The position numbers and the translations under genes are program-made. The notes beneath the pieces were generated by a model. It saw only the letters and a list, made by a program, of their open reading frames with translations, was not told where the DNA came from and ran no database searches. Below, piece by piece: positions 43,516-52,993 of a DNA stretch of 64,000 nucleotides. The stretch comes from an uncultured Flavobacterium sp. (GTDB taxonomy: Bacteria; Bacteroidota; Bacteroidia; Flavobacteriales; Flavobacteriaceae): the NCBI RefSeq assembly GCF_946478785.1, contig NZ_CAMLDD010000002.1, forward strand, positions 124,001 to 188,000, read 5' to 3'. Within the stretch, counting starts at the first letter, position 1, and each line of letters opens with the position of its first letter.

Positions 43516-44979
43516 ATGACTTTATTAAAATATAAAAAACTCTTTTTTGTCATTCTCGCAATAGGATTGGCTTCTTGTTCCAGTCCGTGGGATGATAAAG
43601 GGGATAATGGTGATGGAAATTTAAATGTGACCTTAAATGAAGCCATTAGTACTACACCTGAAACAGCTGAATTTGGTAAACTATTAACTCAAACAGGATA
43701 TGACAAAATACTGGCAGCTTCTAAAACATACACTGTTTTTGTACCAACAAATGAAGCCATAAAAGCGGTTAGTACAACTATATTGAATGACCCTGAAGCG
43801 CTTAAGAAATTTGTTGAAAACCATATTGCATTAACTTCTTTTTCATCGGTACGAAATACGGATGAAGAAAGAATCCAGATGCTGAGCGATAAATACCTAA
43901 CATTCAAAGGAAGCAAAATTATTGGTGATGCCACTATAGTGACTGCAGATCATTATGCAGCCAATGGTGTGTATCATATCATTAATAAAGCACAAGCTCC
44001 AAAATTGAACATTTGGGAATATGTTAATGCTCAAGCAAGTACCTCAGCAATGAGTAATTATTTATTAAGCCTAAAAGAATTCAGTATTTATAAAAATGAC
44101 AGCATCGTCAAATCAACTGCTGCTCCGGGTTTTCTTGCTGATTCATTATCTAATTCGTATTTAAATAATGTTTACAATCTTAACAACGAAAAGAATTCTT
44201 ATACGCTTTTCTTAATGGAAGATGATGGTTTCGATACTGAAGTAACCAAAATGAAACCCTATTTGATTAAGACATCTAATCCTGCTATTGATTCAACTGC
44301 TATTTATTCAAAATATTTTACAGTACGAGACATGGCATTTCCAAAAGCGTATGCAAAAGAGGAGCTGCCTGAAAAATTAACTTCACGATTTGGTGTTGAA
44401 GTTGATGTTGACAAGACACAAATTGTTGGAGAGCCAATTGTATTAAGCAATGGGATTGTTTACATTATGAAAAAAGTAGACGTTGATATTACAAAACGTT
44501 TAGTTCCTACCATAATACAAGGAGAAGATAATGCTTCTTTCTATAACGGAACTCGTGAGAAGATACTTTACAGAGATAAAAAGGATCCTAATAATGTACT
44601 ATTTAATGATATAATGGTACAAACTCCAGGTGTAGCAAAATTTACATTAAGTTATGAAGCGCATGACTTATATAGTACAAAGTACAACGTATATTGGCGT
44701 GCTATAAATGACAGGCAAACTACTGTTTTTCAACAGGATTTGCAAATTTATGGGAAATTTAAAAAAGAGGAGGACAATAATACTGTTTTTTATGATCTAA
44801 TCAAATCATTCGGTTATAAGGAGGTAGCTGTTGAGCATTACGAAGAAGTTTTTATTGGTGAATTTATACTGGATAGGTCACGCAATATAGATATGATTGC
44901 TCTAATTGGTGCCAATGCTACATCAAATAATTCTCTTTCTCTTGATTATCTAAAATTCGTTCCTGTCCCTAAAAATTAA
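43516..44979 (+). CDS. FAS1-domain lipoprotein (487 aa)
   Basis: A lipoprotein signal ends IGLASC followed by SSPWDDKGDNGDG, an acidic Asp/Gly-rich tether fitting export to the surface. FAS1 unit 1 (about 38-158) shows TYTVFVPTNEAIKAV and NGVYHIINKA. A second degenerate unit (about 170-325) ends NGIVYIMKKVDV. The C-terminal 150 residues (about 335-487) form a beta-rich domain parallel to that of the preceding protein (NVLFNDIMVQTPGVAKFTLSYE ... IDMIALIGAN). The two genes look like diverged duplicates. The gene is 48 nt after its neighbour and 20 nt before the second susC. Confidence 0.82.
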   Translation: MTLLKYKKLFFVILAIGLASCSSPWDDKGDNGDGNLNVTLNEAISTTPETAEFGKLLTQTGYDKILAASKTYTVFVPTNEAIKAVSTTILNDPEALKKFVENHIALTSFSSVRNTDEERIQMLSDKYLTFKGSKIIGDATIVTADHYAANGVYHIINKAQAPKLNIWEYVNAQASTSAMSNYLLSLKEFSIYKNDSIVKSTAAPGFLADSLSNSYLNNVYNLNNEKNSYTLFLMEDDGFDTEVTKMKPYLIKTSNPAIDSTAIYSKYFTVRDMAFPKAYAKEELPEKLTSRFGVEVDVDKTQIVGEPIVLSNGIVYIMKKVDVDITKRLVPTIIQGEDNASFYNGTREKILYRDKKDPNNVLFNDIMVQTPGVAKFTLSYEAHDLYSTKYNVYWRAINDRQTTVFQQDLQIYGKFKKEEDNNTVFYDLIKSFGYKEVAVEHYEEVFIGEFILDRSRNIDMIALIGANATSNNSLSLDYLKFVPVPKN

Positions 44980-44999
44980 TATTTTATAAAAAATTAATT

Positions 45000-47900
45000 A
45001 TGTTAAAAATTATAAAACTAACCTGCCTTGTTAGCCTTTTTTTTGCTGGTAGCCTTGAAGCGCAATTATATGCCCAGGACGCTCAGGATTCAACTGCAAC
45101 AGCTCCTCAGAAAAAAGTACAGGGAATTTTAGTACAAGGTGTTGTTAAAAGCGCAAAAACAAATACAGGCTTATCAGGAATCAATATTGCTGTCGAAGGA
45201 TTTTCGGCGGCCATTACAGAGGATGACGGCAGTTTCGAAATTGGGGTACCAAATTTAGGGGCAGTTCTTACTATTAGCGGTCAGGATTTTCAAACCAAAG
45301 TATATCCGGTAAAAAATAGAAAATCAGGTTTAGAGATATTCTTACATGAGACCAACTACTCTACTACCTATCAGGTTGCTAATTTACCATCCGGAAATGT
45401 CATGCAGTATAACAACACAAATGCTGCCAATGTGGTTGACTTCGAAAAAGACCAATGGTCGAGTTCTGTAACCGAATCTGTAGCAGGATTTCTTCAGGGC
45501 AGGGCAACAGGATTAAACAGTATCAGAAATTCTGGCGCACCAAATGCAGGAAGTTATCTGGCTTTAAGAGGTTTCAACTCTTTATACGCAAGCAACAGAC
45601 CGTTAATTATTGTAGACGGAATGATTTATGATGATGAAGATTACGGTTCGGGAATCATACAAAACAACAGTTCTTCTCCCTTAACCAATATCGACGTTAA
45701 AGATATTGAGGATGTAACTATTATCAAGGATGGTACTTCATTATACGGAACAAAAGGTGCTAATGGAGTGATAAATATTACCACTACACGCGCCAGCGAG
45801 CTATCAACTAAAATTGATTTTACGATGTATGGAGGGGTTAATCAAACTCCGGATGAATTGCCTTTGCTGGGTGCTGATGCCTATCGTACTCACATCTCTC
45901 AGTTAGAATCAACTCGTGGATTATCGCAACAAGAAGTGGCAGGTTTACCGTATATGAATGATCAGGTAGGTTCTGCAGGATATTACAAATACCATAACCA
46001 AACCAATTGGCAGGATCAGGTTTTTAAATCCAGTTATAATCAAAATTACTTCCTTAAAGTTCGTGGTGGCGATGATATTGCAAAGTTTGGTTTATCTGTT
46101 GGTTACCTCGACAGTCAGGGAGTCATTAAAGGAACGGATTCAAAACGTTACAGCGTTCGTTTAAATGCTGCCCTGAAATTAACAGAAAAATTAACGGTAG
46201 ATGCCAATCTTTCTTTTATTAATAACCAGCAAAATCAATGGAACCAAGGTTTGGCTTATAAAACAAGTCCGTTATATTTAGCGCTAACAAAATCGCCTTT
46301 TTTAACCTACAATGATGTTAGTGATGCCGGAGAAACTTCTCCTAATCTTGCCGATACAGACGACTTTAATGTAAGTAACCCTAATGCTATTTTGACCAAT
46401 GGATTTGCTACCAATAATAACTATCGTTTTTTCGGCAACTTAAAATTCAACTATGCTTTAAGCAAAGCATGGAATATTACTTCAATAGCCGGTTTGAGCT
46501 ACAATAAGGAGAGAGAATCATTTTTTCTTCCTGATGAAGGAGTTGCAGATCTTATCTTGCCTACTGCTATTGGAAAAAACCAATCAGGAAGCGAAGTACA
46601 GATTTATAATGGACTTTATACGGATACGTTTGCCAGTTACATGAAAAACTTTTCTGATGATCATAATTTAAATGTACGTTTCGGATTCAGGGCTCAAAGT
46701 AATAAAACCGAAAGTGATTTAGGTTTAGGATACAATTCTTCGACCGATGATTTTACAAGCGTAGGAGCGGGATCCAATTTGTTACGTGTAATAGGAGGAG
46801 CATTAGGAGAGTGGAATTGGCTGAATATGTATGCTAACGGGAGTTATGATTTCCGTAATAAATATTTTCTAACAGCAAGTTATGCTGTAGATGGTTCAAG
46901 TCGTTTTGGAGATGATGCAGCAACAGGAAAAAGTAAATATGCATTGATGACTTCAATTTCTGGTGCCTGGTTAATTTCTTCAGAAAATTTCATGAAAGAC
47001 ATAAAAGATATAGATTATCTGAAGCTTAGAGTAGGCGTTGGCACAAGCGGAAACGACGACATTGGCAATTATACCGCTCAAACCTATTATGTTTCTCAAA
47101 ATTTGCTTGGAATGCAGGGTCTGGTTCGCGGTAATATTGGAAATCCTGATTTGCAATGGGAAACGGTTCTAAAAAAGAATGTAGGACTGGATTTAAGTTT
47201 GTTTAAAGAACGTATCAATGTTTCTGTTGATTATTATTCAAATAAAACATCCAACATGATTACGTATGAAACAATCAGTGCAGAAAGCGGATTTGATTAT
47301 GTAGTTTCAAACGGTGGCGCAATGCGCACATTTGGGACGGAATTTGCTTTGAATGCCCGTGTTGTTAATACTACCGATTTTATTTTCGACTTTGGAGTTA
47401 ATCTGAGCCATTATAAAAATAAAGTACAAAATTTACCAAGTGGTGATATTCTCACACAATTTGGAGGCGCAACTTATTTAACGTCAGTAGGCCATGATGC
47501 CAATTTATTTTACGGATTGGACAGTAACGGTGTATACAGTACAACTGCAGAAGCCAATGCTGCCGGATTGTCAAGACGCTTAACAAATGGAAACTTAGTT
47601 CCTTTTAGCGGTGGAGATATGCGTTTTACAGATACTAACGGAGATAAAGTTATTGATGATAAGGACCGTGTAGTGATTGGCAACCCAAATCCGGATGTAA
47701 TAGGAAGTTTCAATACCAATTTTACCTACAAAGGATTCAGCCTGCAAGCGTTGTTTAATTTCTCTGTAGGCAATGATCTCTATAATGGTGTACGCTACGA
47801 TCTTGAAAAAATGAGCGGATACGAAAATCAAAGTATAGCAGTTGCAAACCGATGGAGGGCCGAAGGACAGCAGACAGATATGCCAAAAGCAGCCTGGGGA

Positions 47901-48182
47901 GATCCAATGGGCAATGCAGAATTCTCAGACAGGTGGATTGAAGATGGTTCTTACTTAAGGTTGAAAACATTAGTACTAGGGTACAATATCCCAATGAGCG
48001 GCAGTAAACATGTCAAATATATTCAGCTGTATGCAACTGCCAATAATTTGGTCACTTTTACCAAATATCTTGGATACGATCCTGAATTTAGTGCTACATC
48101 CTCTATTTTCGGCCAGGGTGCAGACATAGGCTTGGTTCCTCAGTTTACAAACTATCAGCTTGGATTGCGCTTAGGACTTTAA
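45000..48182 (+). CDS. SusC/RagA-family TonB-dependent transporter (FAS1 operon, second; atypical TonB box)
   Basis: 1060 residues with a signal peptide (MLKIIKLTCLVSLFFAGSLEA). The regulatory-like domain (about 42-118, VQGVVKSAKTNTGLSGINIA) and plug (DVTIIKDGTSLYGTKGANGV) are normal and the barrel ends QLGLRLGL. Between them, where SusC proteins have (D/E)EVVV, the sequence reads LHETNYSTTYQVANLPSG, so the canonical TonB box is missing or strongly changed. The plug motif GTKGANGV replaces the common G(S/T)R(G/A)xNGV. It pairs with the SusD encoded 30 nt downstream. It may use a divergent TonB, or an unusual segment such as STTYQV may serve as the box. Confidence 0.93.
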   Translation: MLKIIKLTCLVSLFFAGSLEAQLYAQDAQDSTATAPQKKVQGILVQGVVKSAKTNTGLSGINIAVEGFSAAITEDDGSFEIGVPNLGAVLTISGQDFQTKVYPVKNRKSGLEIFLHETNYSTTYQVANLPSGNVMQYNNTNAANVVDFEKDQWSSSVTESVAGFLQGRATGLNSIRNSGAPNAGSYLALRGFNSLYASNRPLIIVDGMIYDDEDYGSGIIQNNSSSPLTNIDVKDIEDVTIIKDGTSLYGTKGANGVINITTTRASELSTKIDFTMYGGVNQTPDELPLLGADAYRTHISQLESTRGLSQQEVAGLPYMNDQVGSAGYYKYHNQTNWQDQVFKSSYNQNYFLKVRGGDDIAKFGLSVGYLDSQGVIKGTDSKRYSVRLNAALKLTEKLTVDANLSFINNQQNQWNQGLAYKTSPLYLALTKSPFLTYNDVSDAGETSPNLADTDDFNVSNPNAILTNGFATNNNYRFFGNLKFNYALSKAWNITSIAGLSYNKERESFFLPDEGVADLILPTAIGKNQSGSEVQIYNGLYTDTFASYMKNFSDDHNLNVRFGFRAQSNKTESDLGLGYNSSTDDFTSVGAGSNLLRVIGGALGEWNWLNMYANGSYDFRNKYFLTASYAVDGSSRFGDDAATGKSKYALMTSISGAWLISSENFMKDIKDIDYLKLRVGVGTSGNDDIGNYTAQTYYVSQNLLGMQGLVRGNIGNPDLQWETVLKKNVGLDLSLFKERINVSVDYYSNKTSNMITYETISAESGFDYVVSNGGAMRTFGTEFALNARVVNTTDFIFDFGVNLSHYKNKVQNLPSGDILTQFGGATYLTSVGHDANLFYGLDSNGVYSTTAEANAAGLSRRLTNGNLVPFSGGDMRFTDTNGDKVIDDKDRVVIGNPNPDVIGSFNTNFTYKGFSLQALFNFSVGNDLYNGVRYDLEKMSGYENQSIAVANRWRAEGQQTDMPKAAWGDPMGNAEFSDRWIEDGSYLRLKTLVLGYNIPMSGSKHVKYIQLYATANNLVTFTKYLGYDPEFSATSSIFGQGADIGLVPQFTNYQLGLRLGL

Positions 48183-48212
48183 AATTATTTTTACAACATA
48201 CAGAACATACCG

Positions 48213-49955
48213 ATGACAACAACAGTACCAACAAAAACAAAAAAGTCAGCCAAAGCCTTGTTATGGATCTCAGTGCTATTACTTAGCCTAAGCTCTTGTG
48301 AGGAATATTTGGATGCAGAACCTCAGGATAAAGTTGCCGAAGAGCAAATGTATCGCAATGTATATGATGCAGACGCAGCAGTTATGGGGATTTATGGGAA
48401 ATTTATGGGACTTGCGAAGAAATACGTCATCCTGAATGAAATGCGTGCAGATCTGATGACAACAACAAATAATTCTGACCCCTATCTAAAAGAACTTTCA
48501 GAGCAAAATGTTTCGGCAGGTAATCCATACGTAAATCCAAAAGATTTCTATCTGGTTATTCAAAACTGTAATGATGCCCTTAAAAATTTCGACATTATGG
48601 TGGCTGAAAAGAAATTTACGCAATCGCAATATGAACAGCGTTATGCAGATGTTGCCTGTATCCGTTCCTGGATTTATTTACAATTAGGAATTCAGTATGG
48701 CACTGTACCCTACATTACAGAGCCTTTGGCAAATATTGAGGATGTTAAGAATATTAATAAGTTTCCAAGACTCTCCTTTAATGAACTTCTTGATGAACTG
48801 GTTAGGTTTACTGAAGCATTAAAGTATAAAAAATTATACGATTCAACCAGCAGTCTGTTAGTAATCGTGGACGGCTATAGTACAGAGAAGTTTTTTATCA
48901 ATAAAGAATGCCTATTAGGAGATTTACAACTTTGGAAAGGAAATTATCTGGAAGCGGCTATGCATTACAAAAATGTAATGGAAACAGGAACTCCCAGAAA
49001 TGATGTTGATATGTACAGAATAAAATTTGCTGAGGTCATCACGAATAATGATTTAGCAGTTGGCTATTTAAGATATTACGAACAGGACGCTACAACATTG
49101 GTAGATAATAATACACAAGGATGGAGATCCATTTTTGGAAGAGACAGAGATGTATTATGGAACACAGAGTGGATTTGGTCATTGCCTTTTGATAGTGATT
49201 TTGCACCTGGTAATCCATTTATTGAAATTTTTTCAAAAACAGGTGGAAAATATTTAGCAAAACCATCTAAATGGGCAATGGACCTTTGGCAAAGCAATAC
49301 ACAAAGCAATGGCTTTCCTTATGATGCGCGTGGACAAAAATTCACTTATAAAATGGTTGGCGGAGAACCTGTAATTATGAAATATATTTATAAATATGAA
49401 GCCGCTGCCAGTACGTTCAAAACAGATGGTGATTGGTTTTTATATCGTGCTGCCAAATTACATTTGCGCTATGCAGAAGCAGCCAACAGAGATAATCAAC
49501 ACAAAATTGCTGATGCCCTTTTAAATTTTGGAATAAAAGAGGCCTATACCCCTGAAGGCTATAATACAAGTACAGGAGATGCAACAGATATCATGCAAAC
49601 CAAACAAGCATTTCCGTATGATTTTGATGCCCGTCAAGGCGATTTCCCGTCGTATAGAGCAACCTGGCACCGTGGAGGCGGTATTCGTGGCCGCGCTAGA
49701 CTTCAAAGAGCTCCAATTGTTGGAGATGTTTTGATTTCTATTGAAAATAATATCATTGATGAAGCAGCATTAGAATTAGCATATGAAGGAAATCGCTGGG
49801 AAGACCTGGTACGTGTTTCTTTACGTCGCAATGACCCATCATTTCTAGCTGAAAAAATATACCAAAAACTAAAAAGCGAAGGAAACACCAAAGCAGAAGA
49901 AGTACGCTCTAAATTAATGAATGTCAATAATTGGTATTTGCCTTTTAATTGGTAG
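48213..49955 (+). CDS. SusD/RagB-family lipoprotein (FAS1 operon, second)
   Basis: 580 residues with a long basic N terminus (MTTTVPTKTKKSAK) before a lipoprotein signal ending SLSSC, followed by EEYLDAEPQDKVAEEQMY. SusD landmarks: DVACIRSWIYLQLGIQYGTVP near 147, FLYRAAKLHLRYAEAANRDN near 409 and EAALELAYEGNRWEDLVRVS near 513, with the C-terminal NNWYLPFNW. It is longer than its two relatives in the window because of inserts around 230-330 and 440-500. It is the last gene of the seven-gene operon; a terminator follows 28 nt later. Confidence 0.94.
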   Translation: MTTTVPTKTKKSAKALLWISVLLLSLSSCEEYLDAEPQDKVAEEQMYRNVYDADAAVMGIYGKFMGLAKKYVILNEMRADLMTTTNNSDPYLKELSEQNVSAGNPYVNPKDFYLVIQNCNDALKNFDIMVAEKKFTQSQYEQRYADVACIRSWIYLQLGIQYGTVPYITEPLANIEDVKNINKFPRLSFNELLDELVRFTEALKYKKLYDSTSSLLVIVDGYSTEKFFINKECLLGDLQLWKGNYLEAAMHYKNVMETGTPRNDVDMYRIKFAEVITNNDLAVGYLRYYEQDATTLVDNNTQGWRSIFGRDRDVLWNTEWIWSLPFDSDFAPGNPFIEIFSKTGGKYLAKPSKWAMDLWQSNTQSNGFPYDARGQKFTYKMVGGEPVIMKYIYKYEAAASTFKTDGDWFLYRAAKLHLRYAEAANRDNQHKIADALLNFGIKEAYTPEGYNTSTGDATDIMQTKQAFPYDFDARQGDFPSYRATWHRGGGIRGRARLQRAPIVGDVLISIENNIIDEAALELAYEGNRWEDLVRVSLRRNDPSFLAEKIYQKLKSEGNTKAEEVRSKLMNVNNWYLPFNW

Positions 49956-50301
49956 ATAGCGCCTTGCATTTTAAAAATAAATAGCTTCAGAGAAATCTGG
50001 GGCTTTTGCTTTTCAGGAGCTAATCCAGCCATCCACTATATCTTTGCCTGCTTAAAGAAAGCAGTCAAAGGATGCCGTTCCTGTCTGGGCTAGGGCAGCT
50101 GTTTTCAAGACAACATGACTATCCTGAACCGTGCTGGCAAACTGAAATTTAAAATTTAATTTCAGTGATTATTATTTTAAATTCTAAACCTAAAAAATTT
50201 AAAAATTTTATAACGAATTTCACTCTAAATTTTAACGTGTTATAAGCCCATAGCGATCTTAAAAAAATTAAATTTGGGCACTCGAAATTCCTTATTTAAT
50301 T
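49956..50301. other. Intergenic stretch after the FAS1/SusCD operon
   Basis: 346 bp with the operon terminator (49983-50013) and a -7-like TAAATTTG at 50269-50276, 25 nt before the channel gene, without a clear -33. Between 50030 and 50140 the base composition is less AT-rich than elsewhere, but no coding remnant was recognised. Confidence 0.5.
49983..50013 (+). terminator. Terminator of the FAS1/SusCD operon
   Basis: A 9-bp stem with two G-U pairs, AGCTTCAGA facing TCTGGGGCT around a GAAA tetraloop, followed by TTTGCTTTT. Confidence 0.7.
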
Positions 50302-52650
50302 ATGATTCAAAAAAGATATTCTATTCGTTCTTTAGCCTTATTGACCTTGTTATTTTTAGCAGTAGTCACCTACTCGCAAACAGCCGCTACAAAAAAAGAA
50401 AGCCGTTCAAAACTATTTGAAGAAACGACTACCGATAGTGATTATCTTATGTCTATTGAAAAAGCCGGAGAAGTAATGGAATCTGCCTACAACGATGCTG
50501 ATTTCGAAGGAAACACTTACCACTTGTTTGGCGAAATCAAAAGAACACAAAGCAAACTTGATTTGATTTTGACCAGCCTGAAAGGCGGAAATCCGAATGT
50601 CCGCAATCAGCAAATGTATCAAATTGTTTTAAAAGAAATCGAACATGAGCTCGACGAACAAAATACCGCCATTAATTTACGCAATAAAAATCTTGAAAAA
50701 ATCAAAACCAGATTTGTTGATTTACGTAAAGACAAAACCTTGATGGGACTTATTAAAGATTCTATTCGCCGTAAACAATTTGGCAAAGAACTGGCAGATC
50801 TTAAAAAAAGATATCTAATAACGGATAGTCTTATGACTAAAAACCAAGGTATTTTAAATAGCAACAAAAGGTTAACAGTACAAAGAAAAATTGCAGTTTC
50901 TAATGCCCTTATAACTGTAGAAAACAAACTTGAAAAATCCGGAGTAAACATTTTTAGGAAAGAATATCCCTTTTTATGGAATATTACCGATTCTGTCCCG
51001 AAAAAAGAAGTGGCCCAAAATATCAAAGCTAAAGTAATTATAGAAGAAAGTGTTGCTGCCTATTATTTAAGTTACAGAATTGGAGGGTTAACCACTTTGC
51101 TTATTTTTATGGTAATCGTTGGCTGGTATGTTTCACGCAATTTAAAATTTCTGAAAAATGGGGGATATATAGAAAACCTCTCACTTTTTAATTTCAAATA
51201 TTTAAACAGAGGCATTGTAATTCCGGTCGTTGCAATTGGACTGAATATTGCCGTAGTCAGCAATTTACACGCTCCGGCATTGTTTATAGAATTGCTTCAG
51301 CTGATTTTATTAGGAGTTCTCACGATACTTTTTAAGAACAAATGGTCAAAAAAATCAATGCAAAACTGGGCAGCTCTTCTGGGATTATTCTTTACCCTTT
51401 GTTTTTTAGATCTCTTTATAGAAGTGGGATTAATACAGCGTTCTGCCTTTATATTGATTAACATTTTAGGAATTCGTTATGGCCTGGTTCAAATTAAAAC
51501 CATAAAAGACCAATTGTATATCAAAGGTTTCTTTAAATGGGCCAGTATTATTTTTATAAGCTTAAATGGTCTCTCTATACTATTTAATCTTTTAGGAAGG
51601 GTTTCACTTTCAAATATGCTTAGCCTTACTGCCTTTATATCGCTTACACAAATTATTGCCCTTAGTGTGTTATTAAAAATAATACTGGAAATCATTATTT
51701 TACAGATATACACCACCAGAATTAAGCACGGTATCGAAAAGATTTTTGATTATGAAAATTTATCCAATACCTTAAAAAAACCGTTCATATTGATTATTAG
51801 TTATATGTGGCTTGTGGTAATTGCATCAAACCTTAATATTTGGGAATCGTTGCGTTCTTCTTTTGATTCATTACTTAGTCATCCTAATACGATTGGTAGT
51901 ATCACATTTACGTTGGGCAACATCGTATTGTTTTTTATTATTATTTGGGTAGCACATTTGCTTCAAAAATATGTTGCTTACTTTTTTGGAGAAATGGATG
52001 ATGAGAATGAAGAAAACATCAATAAAAAACAACATTCAAAACTACTAATTACACGTCTTGTTGTTTTAATTGGAGGTTACCTTCTGGCAGTTGCAGCCTC
52101 CGGGATGCCTTTGGACAAGTTAAGTATACTTTTAGGAGCTTTAGGTGTGGGTGTTGGACTTGGACTTCAAAATATAGTTAACAATTTTGTCTCTGGTATT
52201 ATCTTAATTTTTGACAAACCTATTCAGATTGGAGATGTTATTGAAATTAATTCAGATTCGGGGCGTGTAAAAGCCATGGGGCTTCGTACGACTAAAATCA
52301 ATGCACCAAATGGTGCCGAAATTATTATTCCAAACGGGAATTTATTGTCTCAAAGCATTACCAACTGGACCTATACTGATAATTTTAAACTAGTAGAAAT
52401 TGCCATTGAAGTTTCGGGTGATGTAACTCCGGATGAAATTAATACTATTGTGAATGAGTCTCTCGAAAGCATCCCATCGGTGAACAATGACAAAACTTCA
52501 CAAGTTTATTACAGTGCCATATCTGACGGCAAATATAAATTGCAAATTAAATTCTGGTGCAGTATCTATCGAACAGAAGAAACTATTAGCATTGCCCGTC
52601 AGGTTCTTTTTAGTAATTTCAAAACTAAAGGATTAACTTTTTCATCCTAA
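50302..52650 (+). CDS. Large MscS-family mechanosensitive channel (MscK/MscM-like)
   Basis: 782 residues with a signal peptide (ends TYSQ). A charged, helical periplasmic domain (about 30-250) is followed by about ten membrane segments between 255 and 600. The pore helix is ILLGALGVGVGLGLQNIVNNF, given here in part as GALGVGVGLGLQN, near 613, with the Gly/Ala pattern of MscS TM3. The beta domain follows: FDKPIQIGDVIEI, GRVKAMGLRTTKI and IIIPNGNLLSQSITNWT, all typical of MscS. It releases solutes on osmotic downshock. It is a single-gene unit between a terminator upstream and another downstream at 52675-52706. Confidence 0.92.
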   Translation: MIQKRYSIRSLALLTLLFLAVVTYSQTAATKKESRSKLFEETTTDSDYLMSIEKAGEVMESAYNDADFEGNTYHLFGEIKRTQSKLDLILTSLKGGNPNVRNQQMYQIVLKEIEHELDEQNTAINLRNKNLEKIKTRFVDLRKDKTLMGLIKDSIRRKQFGKELADLKKRYLITDSLMTKNQGILNSNKRLTVQRKIAVSNALITVENKLEKSGVNIFRKEYPFLWNITDSVPKKEVAQNIKAKVIIEESVAAYYLSYRIGGLTTLLIFMVIVGWYVSRNLKFLKNGGYIENLSLFNFKYLNRGIVIPVVAIGLNIAVVSNLHAPALFIELLQLILLGVLTILFKNKWSKKSMQNWAALLGLFFTLCFLDLFIEVGLIQRSAFILINILGIRYGLVQIKTIKDQLYIKGFFKWASIIFISLNGLSILFNLLGRVSLSNMLSLTAFISLTQIIALSVLLKIILEIIILQIYTTRIKHGIEKIFDYENLSNTLKKPFILIISYMWLVVIASNLNIWESLRSSFDSLLSHPNTIGSITFTLGNIVLFFIIIWVAHLLQKYVAYFFGEMDDENEENINKKQHSKLLITRLVVLIGGYLLAVAASGMPLDKLSILLGALGVGVGLGLQNIVNNFVSGIILIFDKPIQIGDVIEINSDSGRVKAMGLRTTKINAPNGAEIIIPNGNLLSQSITNWTYTDNFKLVEIAIEVSGDVTPDEINTIVNESLESIPSVNNDKTSQVYYSAISDGKYKLQIKFWCSIYRTEETISIARQVLFSNFKTKGLTFSS

Positions 52651-52674
52651 AACTCAAGATTGAAAATAACAATT

Positions 52675-52706
52675 TAAGCCGTCAAATATAAAATTTTGAC
52701 GGCTTA
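52675..52706 (+). terminator. Terminator of the mechanosensitive channel gene
   Basis: A perfect 12-bp stem TAAGCCGTCAAA facing TTTGACGGCTTA with an 8-nt AT loop, 24 nt after the stop codon. Confidence 0.8.
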
Positions 52707-52715
52707 TCTATTTTA

Positions 52716-52832
52716 GCGACCGGAGACCGAATCATTGACGTTATGGCAAAATCATTAAACGAAAAGGGGTCCCGAAGAGGATTCATTTCGATTTGTGCCA
52801 CGGTCGGACAGGGAATTACAATGATTATTTAA
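52716..52832 (+). pseudogene. 3' remnant of a thiolase (acetyl-CoA C-acyltransferase) gene
   Basis: The plus-strand frame from 52716 to the TAA at 52830 reads ATGDRIIDVMAKSLNEKGSR then RGFISICATVGQGITMII. This matches the C-terminal end of FadI-type thiolases: an A(T/S)GxR helix start, an RRG turn, and the segment with the catalytic Cys in (T/S)xCxxGGxG, here ICATVGQG. No start codon and no upstream thiolase sequence are present; the segment begins 10 nt after a terminator hairpin. It looks like the tail left after a deletion removed the rest of the gene. The second Gly of the GGxG motif is changed to Val, as expected for decay. Confidence 0.7.
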
Positions 52833-52923
52833 AAATAAAAAAACGAGCAAAAAAAGTTCTAAAAACAGGAAATTTAATCGAAAGAAAATTATTGAAATAT
52901 ATTTTTTCAAACTTAAAATAATT

Positions 52924-52993
52924 TTGCAATCATTTTCAAATAAAGTTATTTACATTTGCAACAATGTTGCGTTACTTTTGAAGTAAATTGCAA
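52924..52993 (+). promoter_or_regulatory. Phased TTGCAA array and inverted repeat before the Cys/His-rich gene
   Basis: TTGCAA occurs at 52924, 52956 and 52988, each 32 nt apart (about three helical turns). The middle copy belongs to the inverted repeat GCAACAATGTTGC (52958-52970). A -7 element TACTTTTG lies at 52973-52980, so a bound regulator would touch the promoter. A metal-responsive Fur/Zur-type repressor is a plausible but unproven binder. Confidence 0.45.
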
